Shown piece after piece: positions 30,226 to 40,811 of a DNA stretch of 64,000 bases. How positions within the stretch are numbered: the stretch's first letter is position 1; each line of letters begins with the position of its first letter. The stretch comes from Hyposmocoma kahamanoa (Eukaryota; Arthropoda; Insecta; Lepidoptera; Cosmopterigidae), in contig NW_020653766.1 of the NCBI RefSeq assembly GCF_003589595.1, positions 1 to 64,000 on the forward strand, given 5' to 3'. The position numbers and the translations under genes were made by a program. Below the pieces are notes generated by a model. It made no database searches and was not told the DNA's origin. It was given only the letters and a program-made list of their open reading frames with translations.

Positions 30226-30769
30226 TGTATTAATAGGTTGATTTAGTCTTATTAAGGTTAATGTATTAGTAAATTATAGATAGTTATAACACCAGCTTAA
30301 GAGCAATGTTTAATTATTAATTGTAAAGAAGAGCGATGTTTCCTAACACAGGCCCTATCAAGCTTAAAAGGAAACATCAGCCCCTGAATTATGCCATGTA
30401 CAGTGAAGTAATAAAATATTTTTTATTTTTTTTTATTATCTGCGGTTTGGTAGGTTACGGCCTGGATCCAATTCTTAGGAGAGAGCGGAACTCAGCAGTG
30501 GCAGTGGGAAGTTTACGGGTTTATACGCGCAAACTGTAATGCTTGTTTCCGTTTTGTTGATCTTGCACTTTAAAACGCACCAAGCAATAAAAATATTTGA
30601 ATCCAAATGCATCTTTAATTGGATACATAATACGTAAAAGATTCTTTTGCCTGATGTCCTGTAATAAAGTTACATTTTGACTGATATTTTTTCTTTCGCG
30701 TTATTTTTGGCAATGGAAGAACCGAAGAACCGAACGAATGCACGAACGAGTTTTTTGAGTTCGTCCATG
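30226..30769. other. Non-coding, no feature seen
   Basis: AT-rich with only short frames. Confidence 0.5.
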
Positions 30770-31045
30770 AAAGTACTCCCACTTTACTTATTTCTGCCGC
30801 CAAGCAGTAATGTAACGGAGTAATTCCGTTCTGGTTTTGAAGGGTAAATAAAGGTGCTGGTGAAATTACAGGCGTATGGGATTTGTCAAGTAATGTCTCA
30901 GGGTGACAGGCGCAGTGGCAGTGCCCGCAGATCTTTATGTTTTAAAATTCTGAGTGGCACTGCAACTGTTCGGGATAGGCGTGTTGCTTACCATCAGGTG
31001 CATGACTTGTTCGTCCCGTCACTTCATATTATATAAAAAAAAAAC
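30770..31045 (+). repeat. Interspersed repeat (GCAGTAATG family), copy 2
   Basis: CTTATTTCTGCCGCCAAGCA, GGTGCTGGTGAAATTACAGG, GGCGCAGTGGCAGTGCCC and GTGTTGCTTACCATCAGGTG, ending in an A-run after CACTTCATATTATAT. The A-rich end suggests LINE or SINE type retrotransposition. Confidence 0.8.
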
Positions 31046-32934
31046 AAATTTTATAATGGCGTACCACCCAAACACGGCAAAAATCTCAATTGAACAATTG
31101 TCTGTATTAAGGGTAGATTCGTGAAATAAGGAATTGTCACCAACATGTGGATTTCAATTTAAAATAATTTGCCAGACCACCTGACAGTTCTAGAGCGTTC
31201 ACTCACGGAGCCGCGCGCCGTCACGTGATTTGCGGCGACGAAGCGGTCGCAGAGTCAAGTGGCTGTACTTAAGTGGAACTCTGCGGGAATGGGACAGCTA
31301 CTTAGTCTAAGTCCGTATTGTTACAAATTGCCGATGATGCTGGATACATTGAACTTGCGATTTTATGCCGCGAATGACTCGCATCGCCAGTGTACGCATC
31401 GCAGTAGCGATGAAGCGTCGCGCGGCTGATTGTTTTTTAACCTCTCTGGTACCCAATCACAGCCCTGATTAGCGACGCGTTGTGCATAATGTTAAGGCTT
31501 TGATATTACCTGTATATTGCTTGGCTTCTACTTTGACCTACTTGGCCTCAGTCGCATACATCTTCCTCAATAGGAGAGGAGAGAGTGCTGCATTCGTCTA
31601 ACGAACATCGCTCTGTGTTAATTTATTTAAAAAAAATAGCTACTATAAATTTTCCAGTTCTTAATGTTTATACAAGTGTTCATAATTGTTTCATTCGCCA
31701 AGAAAACTGTTCACCGTTAAATACCTAGTACTTTAAGGAGTTTTAGTTTTAATTTTATATCGGCTACAAATTTTCTCTGTACGACTGCTAAACTTGTGTA
31801 TGACTTTAAATTTTAGTAATAAAGAATAAAATCGTGATATATTTCTATAATCAGTATGTGTTGTGCAATTAGTCAAAACAACAGGATTAAACATTGTTCT
31901 ACCAATAAATAAAAGGAGACTCGTTGCTACCGTTCGTTGAAAAAGTGTCCTACTATTACCCACTTCGTCGCAACATCGAATATATAACAGCTGACTACAA
32001 AATCTGTACCGTAATTCGCCAGTACAAGATGTGTGCGCACTGGTCTATCGGAATAGCGGCCGAACTCGGATTTCACCGCCCGCGGTTCGCGTCTCAAACG
32101 CTGAAGATTTTTCTGGGGAGTTTTTGTTTGGTTTTTTTTTCTTTTGTTATTATTTTTTTGTTTTTTTATACTCTTATTATTATTGTTATTATTATTTCCT
32201 CTTGCCTATATAATTACTTTTATTTGTAGTAATATTATAAGTCCCACAGCATAACACAAATTATAAATTACATGCAAACCAACTGTGTTTATCTCCTTCT
32301 GCTTGACTTTTGTCAAACAAATCTCGGAGACAACGTACCTTCACACATTCCATTTAAACGCTTTTATTTAGTGATTTGCATTATTATTATTACACAGAAA
32401 ATTTAGTACAGACAGTTTTTAACTTTAGTTGATTACCGTGACCTATTTAAGTAGCTATCGATAAACACATTAACACTACAATAACTGACGTGTACTTGCA
32501 AGCGGGTCTCAATTTACTTCAATACATTTGAAGTAGAATTTTATGTATTTGCTTGTATTATACATACTTACGTACATAAGATGCACGCCTGGGAACTTTA
32601 ACTATTTCATAATATATAATTTTATTAACAATATCTCGTATATATTTATATATTCATAAGAGTAATGGTATTAATATTCATTTCCGTGCATAAATTTTGT
32701 GAGTGAGATTTGTATGTTTTAGGTAAAATAGACCAGACAACACTGGTTCATTACAATTATCTAATAAATTAAGGATTAGAAATAGACAATAGCTCACTAT
32801 GCTAGTATTCCTACTACTTCGTATTTGGAAGAGGCCTGTGTGCATAATTTACATATTCTTTTAAGTACATTCTGTACACTTACATTCCATTTAATACATT
32901 CCAGTGACGCGATATCCAGTACAATATGATAACC
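31046..32934. other. Non-coding, no gene seen
   Basis: 31190-31460 is more GC-rich than its surroundings. 32110-32220 is a T-rich low-complexity tract. No frame with recognisable motifs. Confidence 0.5.
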
Positions 32935-32937
32935 AGG

Positions 32938-33573
32938 AGAATGTTGTCTGAAGAAAAGAATAAGAAGATGGAAGCGGAGTTCAATGAACTGAGGGCACTA
33001 ACAGATAGGCTTCTTGAAGAACGCGATGTATAAAAAATGGAAGTGCAAGCGCTCAAGATTTCACGTATGACATTAAAAGGGAAGGGAAGGGAATTAAAAT
33101 TAAAAGGGAAATTTGATTAAATTCGACGATTTTGTGAAGAATTAAAAAATGAGTGCAAACGAAAGGAATTAATTATAGAGAGCTTCCGAGAAAATCACCA
33201 AGAACACGAGGACGCCTCAGACCGTATCAAATTTCTTGAAAGACAGGTAATGGAATCAAATGCTGAAGTTGCATCATTACATGAACAAAGCGGAAGTTAC
33301 GACCACCTAACGACCTTGTCATTCCGTGATGAACTAGTCATGGGAAACAGGAATGTATGCAACCGTAAATTATGCAGCACTAAATCGCAAGACCTAAGAT
33401 TTTCCAAATTAACCAACTTGATAAGAAATAAATCGAAAACACTTAAGAAACTCGGAAAAATCAGAAAGTTAAATTTACACAAGGACAAGGTGAAAATGGC
33501 TGGATCTTCAATCGCGAACTACAGACCTACATTCTACGCAGAAATAACTAGAAGAACTTTCAACTGCAACTAA
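32938..33573 (+). pseudogene. LINE ORF1, coiled-coil part
   Basis: Starts MLSEEKNKKMEAEFNELRAL and TDRLLEERDV, then a stop at about 33030. Charged, heptad-like sequence continues in other frames (ELKNECKRKELIIESFREN, DRIKFLERQVMESNAEVASL). High Lys/Glu content and regular Leu spacing indicate a coiled coil, as in ORF1 proteins of CR1/Daphne-like LINEs that bind their RNA. The end runs into the frame closing at 33571-33573. Confidence 0.6.
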
Positions 33574-33829
33574 TGAGCTTTTGAAGCTGGGTACTGAGTA
33601 TAAAAAACTTACTCAAGTCCTTCTTTAGGATCAGCTTAGTGAAACAGATGATCCAGTAGAGATAAATCAAACTCTATCCCTACATCTACATCATCAGCGC
33701 AACCAGCACGTGGATCGTATGCCAGTGTTGCTGCAGGAAAACGTATGTGCTCCACGACAACTGTTGTAGTTTGACACACTCAACGGTCAACCAAGCTTAA
33801 AACTTCTACCAGGTCATCCAGAAAAACGG

Positions 33830-34140
33830 TAGTTTTTTCTGACAAAATAAGCTTAGGATTAGGCCACCACCTAAGTAACCACTTAAAACAAAGGGTAGTC
33901 AACTATTGCTATCCAGGACCAACTTTTAGTCAAGTTATTACACTGTTAAGTTGTTACAACTTTGATAAATATACAACAGTGATTCTTATAATAGGTGATA
34001 GTAATAACATTGCATTTATGTATAATAAAATATATAATAGCATTGATGTGTTCTTGAGAATTCATGAGAAGTGTAGATGTAAATTCATACTAAGTGCATT
34101 GCCTTACTGCTCTAACCTAGGCATCACTCACAATAAGTAA
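33830..34140 (+). pseudogene. LINE ORF1, esterase-like (SGNH) part
   Basis: About 103 codons are open to TAA at 34138-34140: VVFSDKISLGLGHHLSNHLK, QRVVNYCYPGPTFSQVITLL, SCYNFDKYTTVILIIGDSNN. The layout (an SD-G strand, N-CYPGPTF, then TVILIIGDSN) resembles the SGNH-hydrolase domain found in ORF1 of some CR1/Daphne-type LINEs. The usual GDS of block I is here FSD. Function in the life cycle of such elements is not settled. Confidence 0.55.
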
Positions 34141-34142
34141 GT

Positions 34143-34168
34143 ATATATATATATATATATATATATAC
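34143..34168. repeat. (TA)n microsatellite
   Basis: About thirteen TA units directly after the ORF1 stop. Confidence 0.9.
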
Positions 34169-34367
34169 CATAAATTCGCATATTCGTAATTTGACTTGCC
34201 GTCATAGCGACGTTTTATTTTGTTTTGACATTAATAAGTTCGTAAGTATCTTCAAACTTTTTGAGGATAATTTACTTTTACCCATAAGGTATCTGAGACA
34301 CATAGCTAGTTTGCCATCTTTTAATATTAAGGACGCTGTTATAGAAGATATTTAAACAGTCCCACGA

Positions 34368-34409
34368 CAATGCTCCTATTTTAAGTAGCAACTTAAAATA
34401 GGAGCATTG
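34368..34409. repeat. Perfect 19-bp hairpin with 4-nt loop
   Basis: CAATGCTCCTATTTTAAGT, loop AGCA, then ACTTAAAATAGGAGCATTG. It lies in the inter-ORF region of the decayed LINE. Perfect pairing in an otherwise heavily mutated element points to a late origin. Confidence 0.9.
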
Positions 34410-34904
34410 ACATAGGAGTATACTTATTACTGAAAGGGTTATAACCCTAACAAGCCGTGACCAGGTTCACGGCAGTAAATCAAAAAAATTCAGGTCCACA
34501 AATTTATTTCAAGTCGGTTAAGGAAAGAAAAGGTAACATAGCACAAGTAAGGCTGTAACAATAAAAGGTATATATAGAAAACAGGTACATTATTATAAAA
34601 CACTTCCTAACTTAATGATGATGAATATAAAGATATTAAATACACTTACCTCAAAAGGGCTGAGATATACTGAATTGCATAATTTTAACCAGCTCCGTAC
34701 GCTGTCGTAATAGAGTAGGGAGTGACGGTGCAACGAAACAAAATCAGAATGTGAGGCAAAAGAACTATGGAAATTCAAAATTTAAATTTAAATATGAGTG
34801 GCCAGGAACTGTAGAAAGGCGATAAAAAGGTGAGATGACGATGTAAGGAGGACACACCGTCACATTACTAACCATAATTTAAACTGAAAAACATAACGGA
34901 GAAG

Positions 34905-35500
34905 TCCAATCGTTTCCATGTAGTACATCAAAATATTGAAGGCTTTTGTGGCAAAACATTAGAAATAAGTTTTTTTTTGCACGATATTTCCGTTGACACG
35001 TTTTGTGTTACAGAACACTGGCTGAAACTCTACGAAGCTATTAACAACATAGAAAATTATGTAATAGTCAGTTCGTTCATAAAGAAAGAACTTAAGTAGA
35101 TCGGATCGGATCTATGATTATTATTAAACGTAACTTAAAATTTAAAGAGCGTAAGGATATCACAGTTCTTTCTACTGAACGAACTATTGAGATTTCATGT
35201 ATGGAATTTGATCAGTTTGACGTCTTATGTGTATACAGTAATCCTTTGTTAATTTTAACGAATTTGAATTAATAATGGAAGATAGTTTAAAGCGGATTAT
35301 TCCAACCAAAAAAAAACGTAGTAATATGTGGAGATTTCAATGTAAACCCGTTAGAAAACTGTTCTACTTCTGTAAGACTCATTAATTTATTTAAAAGTTT
35401 TAACTTGATTAATCTTTTCTTAGAACCAACCCGCATCACTACCTCCTCTTCCACTTGTATTGATAACATCTTTTGTAACACAGACACAGTATCTAAATAA
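34905..35500 (+). pseudogene. LINE endonuclease remnant
   Basis: FHVVHQNIEGFCGKTLEISF (catalytic Asn strand) and FCVTEHWLKL (catalytic Glu). After stops, VVICGDFNVNPLENC (catalytic Asp/Asn) and RITTSSSTCIDNIFCN, which precedes the final SDH block (DHSG near 35517). This matches APE-type endonucleases of CR1-like LINEs. At least three frame breaks separate the parts. Confidence 0.82.
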
Positions 35501-35550
35501 ATTGCTTAATATCAGACCATAGTGGCCAACTGGTTTCTTTTAATTGTAAA

Positions 35551-37666
35551 ATGAACAAGAAGGTAGACCAAATTGGTCTCTACAGACAGATTACCACAGA
35601 ACGAATCATAAGATTTCAAAATAATATCGGCAATACTTTAAATTCCCTACCCCATATACCGTATACCATAAGTATTCATAAGAGTAGTTCTCGTTTGTAT
35701 GAGCTGTTTGCTATGAAAACTTATAATACTAATTCCAGTTTTATAGAATATGTAAAAAATTATTCAAAAATATTTAAAAAAGTATGTGTAGCTGCTGAGG
35801 TTAAGTTTTACAGCGAAAAAATTAGACAATCGATAAATAAATTTAAAATTAGTTGGAGCATAATAAATAAAGAGTCAGGTAGGGTAAACAACACGATAGA
35901 TATATAGTTTTGGAATTAGACGGCAAACTTATAAAATCTAAAGACAACCTTGTCTAGGGCTACCTAGTCCAAGCTTTTGAATCGTTCTTTTCGGAAATTG
36001 CTGTGAACACTACAGAATCATTAAATTCCTCTCTTTCTATTGCTATTGATCTCCTAAATGAAAATGTTAACGTTTATGGCAGTTTATTTAATGTCCGTCA
36101 TGTGAATCCACAAGACATCATAAAAGCTTTTAAATCAATACATGTTAAAAAAAACTGAAGATCTCCGGGGGATATCAACTAATGTTACAGACTCAGTTAT
36201 TGATCTAATTTCCCCACTTTTAGCTGTAGCTGTAGCCTTCAATAGGTGCGTTGACGAAGGGGTTTTTCCCGATTTAATGAAATACGGCAAGGCTATTCCC
36301 TTATTCAAAAGCGGTAGGAAAGTTGATCCTAGCAACTATAGGCCCATTTCAATTTTACCAGCTTTTAAGTAAAATATTCGAAAAGGTTATGCTGACTCAA
36401 TTACTGTCCTATTTCGGTAAGAATCATATTTTTCATAGTGAACAATATGGGTTTACTAGTGGTAGATCGACTAGCATTACGGGGGTAGTGTTACTAAAAC
36501 ACATCTTTGATGCTTGGGAAAGGGCCCAGAAAGCTATTGGTGTTTTCTGTGACCTCTCAAAGACATTTGATTGCGTTGACCATATTACTCTTATTAGGAA
36601 GCTGGAATATTACGGTGTAAATGGCAAGGCATCGGAACTTGTCTCGTCATGTCTCAACGGTAGAATTCAGAAAGTAGACATAAATGGTGTGACTTCGTTG
36701 GGTTCTCCGGTAAAAATGGGTGTTCCGTACGGCTCAATACTTGGGCCTTTCTTATTTCTGATTTATATTAATGATCTGCCATTCTTTGTTAAGGACTATT
36801 GCGAAATAGTATTGTTTGCTGACGACACGTCCTTGATTTTCAAAGGACAGTACATGACATTAGCTATGACCATATTAATGACACCCTCTGTAAGGTAGTT
36901 TATTGGTTTAATGCTAAAAATTTATTGCTTAATGCCAAGAAGACAACATTTGTTACTTTGTATTACCTAGCCTAAAATCGACTAGTCCAAGCGTAGAAAT
37001 AAACGGAGAAAAGTTAGACCTTGTTATGAAAGCAGTCTTCTTGGGAGTGACCTTGGATAGTAAACTTCAATAGTTTCCACATATATATCTTCCCTGGCCA
37101 GCAGATTAGGCTCCGCTGCATACGCAGTCCGCAGAATACGTGGGCTTACCGATGTTAGTACTGCTAGACTAGTTTACTTTAGTTACTTAGTGGGGTAAAG
37201 CGGCAGATATTCAAACCATATTTGTATTGCAAAAACGAACGATTCGTTCTGTGTACCGTCTAGGCTCTCGGGTTTCTATCAGAGAAAAGTTTAAGGAGAC
37301 TGGTATCATGACTGTGGCATCACAGTACATTTACTCAAACTATTTTATATGCCCGTAAAATATACATAATTTCAATAAGAAAGAAGATATCCATAATATT
37401 AACCTTAGAGCTAAGTCCAAGCTCATGGTAACACGATTTTGTTTAACAAGGTAAACGACTATTTAATGGGGAACTGTATACGTTTTTACAATAAGATTCA
37501 GGAGCATATATTAAGATTGTCATTTCCTAAGTTTAAAAACTACATTAAAAATGCTTTGATTGAAAAGTCATATTACAAAATTCAAAAGTACGTGTTAGAT
37601 AAAGTTGTATGGGAAGAGGACACGGCTCCAGAATCCCACAAATTTTATTCAAAGTGTATTCCATGA
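35551..37666 (+). pseudogene. LINE reverse transcriptase remnant
   Basis: A linker (LFAMKTYNTNSSFIEYVKNY) is followed by [76 protein letters not shown] and the catalytic IVLFADDTSLIF (about 36805-36840). The last block, SYYKIQKYVLDKVVWEEDTA, ends in TGA at 37664-37666. GVPYGS replaces the usual GVPQGS. There are shifts near 36350 and 36900 and a badly eroded thumb region (36900-37440). Confidence 0.9.
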
Positions 37667-37852
37667 ACAAGCAGTAGCTTAAAAAATGACGTTTTCAAGT
37701 GTAAACAATTTTACCTATGGAATAAACGGTTGTTGGACTTTGACATTGACTACATTGACTAGCATAGTGAATGAGCAGTAGCATAAATGTGACGTTTTCA
37801 AGTGTTAATTTATTTTACCTATGGAATAAATGATGTTTGACTTTGATTTTGA
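37667..37852 (+). repeat. Tandemly duplicated LINE 3' UTR end
   Basis: The unit from GAGCAGTAGC-like sequence through GACGTTTTCAAGTGT and TTTTACCTATGGAATAAA to GGACTTTGA occurs twice (about 37667-37750 and 37769-37852) with a short spacer. Each copy has its own AATAAA. Confidence 0.85.
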
Positions 37853-37951
37853 AAAATAGTTAATGGTACTTATTCGTGTTAACAAAATGAGTACTGATAG
37901 ATTTTTTGCATAGATTAAAGATTTAATAGATAAATAACAACAATCAATACC

Positions 37952-38232
37952 GTGAAACCTGGAAGCGATCACAGAATGGCAAGAGGCTTGTTGAATATCG
38001 ATGTCAAACGTGAGAGGTCACGACTGATGAAGTCTACTCTGCAACTCAGCGGTGCCTATATAAATGACCCCGAAAAGTTTTGGCTCGAACTTCAAAATCG
38101 TTTCGACTGCCTACAGGACTGCGTCTCTGTGGACGAGATTAGCAACAGGTTGGTGGAGACTGTCCACGTGGTTGGATCAAAATTCTTCAGGACCATAGAC
38201 CACATCCACACGCTGCTGCAGGTTATCCATCA
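37952..38232 (+). pseudogene. RTE-like ORF2, endonuclease end fused to RT
   Basis: SRLMKSTLQLSGAYINDPEK and FWLELQNRFDCLQDC are the linker after the endonuclease. VVGSKFF is followed directly by RTIDHIHTLLQVIH, which aligns with STIDHIHALRQVIQ of the sister copy. RT blocks 1 and 2 are therefore deleted in frame. Confidence 0.8.
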
Positions 38233-38662
38233 ACTGAAAAGTAGATCATGTAAAACTGCTCTACTTCAAAAGAGTGTAATAGTAATGGCTACGAAGGTTT
38301 ATAACAAACTTCCACTTGAAATTAGGAATTGCAACGATTGTGCAGAATTTAAGAAATTATTATTTAATTACCTAAATGATTGGACATTCTATAATATTGA
38401 AGATTTCTTATAAAATTCACATTTCATATTATTAAATTTGTTATTGATTATTTTACTATTGTTATTATGTTTCATTAGTTATAGGTTGCATTAATTGGAC
38501 TGCATGATTATAATATTATTACAAATTATTGCATGAGAATTACTAAAACTAAAAAAACTTTGTATGCCATAAGGCGGATCACAGTGATTCAAAATTCATT
38601 CTTGTAACAACTTTATAACCTGTGTATCACAAAGAAATAAATGATTTGATTTGATTTGATTT
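38233..38662 (+). mobile_element. LINE 3' end nested in the RTE-like element
   Basis: Begins within SRSCKTALLQKSVIVMATKV, ends its protein YNKLPLEIRNCNDCAEFKKL...DWTFYNIEDFL at TAA (38411-38413), then a 3' UTR and a (TTTGA)n tail (38641-38662). RTE coding resumes right after the tail. GTTAT flanks both sides (38222-38226 and 38661-38665), fitting a 5-bp target duplication. Confidence 0.85.
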
Positions 38663-39735
38663 GTTATACAGAAGACCGAGGAGGATAACCTGTCATTACG
38701 CTCAGTGTTTGTGGACTACGAGAAAGCCTTTGATTCGATCGAGATTTGGGCGGTGCCACATTGATTATCGAAATATCAAAGTGTTGAAGTGTTTGTACAG
38801 AAACGCCATTATGTCAGTTCGACTTAAGGACCAGTGCACAAGTCTATCCAATTGCAAAGAGGAGTGCGACAGGGAGATGTCATTTCTCCGAAACTGTTTA
38901 TCACTGCATTGGAAGATGCCTTCAAGTTATTGAACTGGAGAGGACTCGGCATCTACATCAATGGCCAGTACATCACTCACCTTCGATTTGCTGACGATAT
39001 CGTAGTCATGGCAGAATCGTTGGAAGAGCTTGGCACCGTGCTCGGTAACCTCTGGGTGGGTCTAAAAATGAACATGGACAAGACGAAACTTATGTCGAAT
39101 GTCCATGTCGTATCCACCCCTATAACATTGGGAACCTCTACTCTCGAAGTTGTTGACGAGTATGTCTACCTCGGACAAACCGTCCAATTAGGCAGGGCCA
39201 ACTTCAAGAAAGAGGTCAATCGTCGAATCCAACGCGATTGGGCAGCTGTCGGAAAGCTCCGGGACGTGTTCTCGTCCGCAATACCGCAGTCTTTGAAGAC
39301 AAAAGTCTTCGAGCAGTAAGTGTTGCCAGGGATGACCTACGGCTCTGAGACGTGGTCACTTACTATGGACCTCATAAAAAAGCTCAAAGTCACTCAACGA
39401 GCTATGAAGCGAGCAAAGCTCGTCGTGTATCTCTACGTGATCGAATGAGAAATGAGGAGATCCGTAAAAGAACGAAAGGCACCGACATAGTTCAAAAGAT
39501 TAGCAAGTTGAAGTGGCAGTGGACACATAGCTCGTAGAACTGACGGCCGTTATGGCAGAAAGGTTCTTGAATGGAGACCACGAACCGGAAGGCATTCGTT
39601 GGGACTGCCCCCTACTAGATGGACAGATGACCTGGTAAGGGCGGCGGGTAACCGATGGATGCACGTCACGTCCGATCGGCACGTCTGGAAATCTTTGGAG
39701 GAGGCCTATGTTCAGCAGTGGACGTCTTCCGGTTG
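38663..39735 (+). pseudogene. RTE-like RT, second part
   Basis: FVDYEKAFDSIEIW, SIQLQRGVRQGDVISPKLF, HLRFADDIVVMAESLEELG, KMNMDKTKLMSNVHVV and VDEYVYLGQTVQLGRANFKK are in the expected order. GSETWSLTMDLIKKLKVTQR, ISKLKWQWTHSS and LEWRPRTGRHSLGLPPTRW with the ending SLEEAYVQQW complete the RTE-type C-terminus. At least four frame changes (near 38760, 38840, 39318 and 39537). Confidence 0.9.
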
Positions 39736-39782
39736 ATATGGTGATGATAAGATAAATATATGACTCGTCATTGGCGTTCGTT

Positions 39783-40196
39783 AACCGGAGGAGGTTCTCA
39801 ATTCGACTGCATGTTTTTTTTTGCATGTATGTTAAGCGATAACTCCGGTATTTGTGAACCGATTTTCATGATTCTTTATTTGTCGGATAGAGGGTATCTC
39901 CATAGTGGTCCCGTTTAATTTTGAAGCAAATCATCCATCTCTGAGGGTGCTTCACGCATGAAGATTCATTTTTATAAATAACGCCTAAATTTTGTTATAA
40001 GGAGCAATTATTTTAATGGTTGATTTTGCTATTCTCCAATTCAAAAAGTTTTTCTCCCTCAATATACTTTGAGTAGTGAATCTGAATGAGGATGAATCCG
40101 GGTTTGCGCACTTTCCGGTAACCGATTTCAATAAAACTTGGTAATTATATGTAATTTCACGTACTTTTAAGGTCGGCTTTTTTAGTACTCTGTACT
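39783..40196 (+). repeat. MITE-like repeat (copy D)
   Basis: Starts AACCGGAGGAGGTTCTCAATT (the TIR is shortened by a deletion) and ends TTTTAAGGTCGGCTTTTTT with AGTACTCTGTAC. Shares all internal blocks with copies B, E and F. Confidence 0.88.
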
Positions 40197-40220
40197 CATT
40201 GACTTATTTGTAAGTCAATG
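40197..40220. repeat. Perfect 10-bp hairpin with 4-nt loop
   Basis: CATTGACTTA, loop TTTG, then TAAGTCAATG, directly after the end of MITE-like copy D. Confidence 0.75.
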
Positions 40221-40811
40221 TCTGTATTGATTATTTACAGCCTCGGTTTATGGTACACATTGCACAACGGTAAGTATGTCGCAGTCACCTAAGTCGTAGA
40301 CTAGAGAAAAGATACCTTCGGTTTGATGTTCACAGACACCAACGTTTATGCAATAATATGACGCTTAGTTTAGCTTAGTTATATTGTAAAACATACACTA
40401 AATTTGCGGAGATTTTGGCGAGGATTGCTGTTTTATGACAATTACTTTTTAGTTACTACCCTAAGTTAAGCTATTGACGGCGGCATTAACGTCGTCGCGT
40501 GCGCTCCTCCCGCTCGCTGTCGCCTGCTTGCGTCGGCATCGGTCCGCGGAATTTTCCATGACGCGTGATTCACCGGCGTTTCCGTTACAACGTGACCAAT
40601 TTATATTTGCAAGAAATTGAATGACAAACACTATAATATTGAAACAGAACACATACCGTTCAACAAAATAATGGAGTTGGTACTCGAAAAAAACACTATA
40701 TTAACAATGAAGTAACTCTTCAAGTAGATAAGCGACTAGAAGAAATGTGTTTTTGTACTAAAACTACCTTGCAGTAAAATTGGAAGGAACCTTTGTTCTT
40801 ACAAAGTTTTT
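40221..40811. other. Non-coding, no gene seen
   Basis: Contains a GC-richer patch (40470-40570) without coding features. Confidence 0.5.

Larger units (their letters stand above)
32935..37852 (+). mobile_element. CR1/Daphne-like LINE, almost complete but decayed
   Basis: Coiled-coil ORF1 start, esterase-like ORF1 part, endonuclease, reverse transcriptase and a duplicated 3' UTR follow each other over about 4.9 kb. Stops and shifts occur in every part. It is the only LINE here with both ORFs recognisable in the plus orientation. Confidence 0.85.
37930..39735 (+). mobile_element. RTE-like LINE with internal deletion and nested insertion
   Basis: Starts in the C-terminal part of the endonuclease (SDHRMARGLLNIDVKRERS), jumps at about 38196 into the middle of RT (TIDHIHTLLQVIH), is interrupted by another LINE end (about 38235-38662) and continues to the C-terminal stop near 39735. 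A GATGATAAGATAA tail follows. Same family as 28400-30225. Confidence 0.88.
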
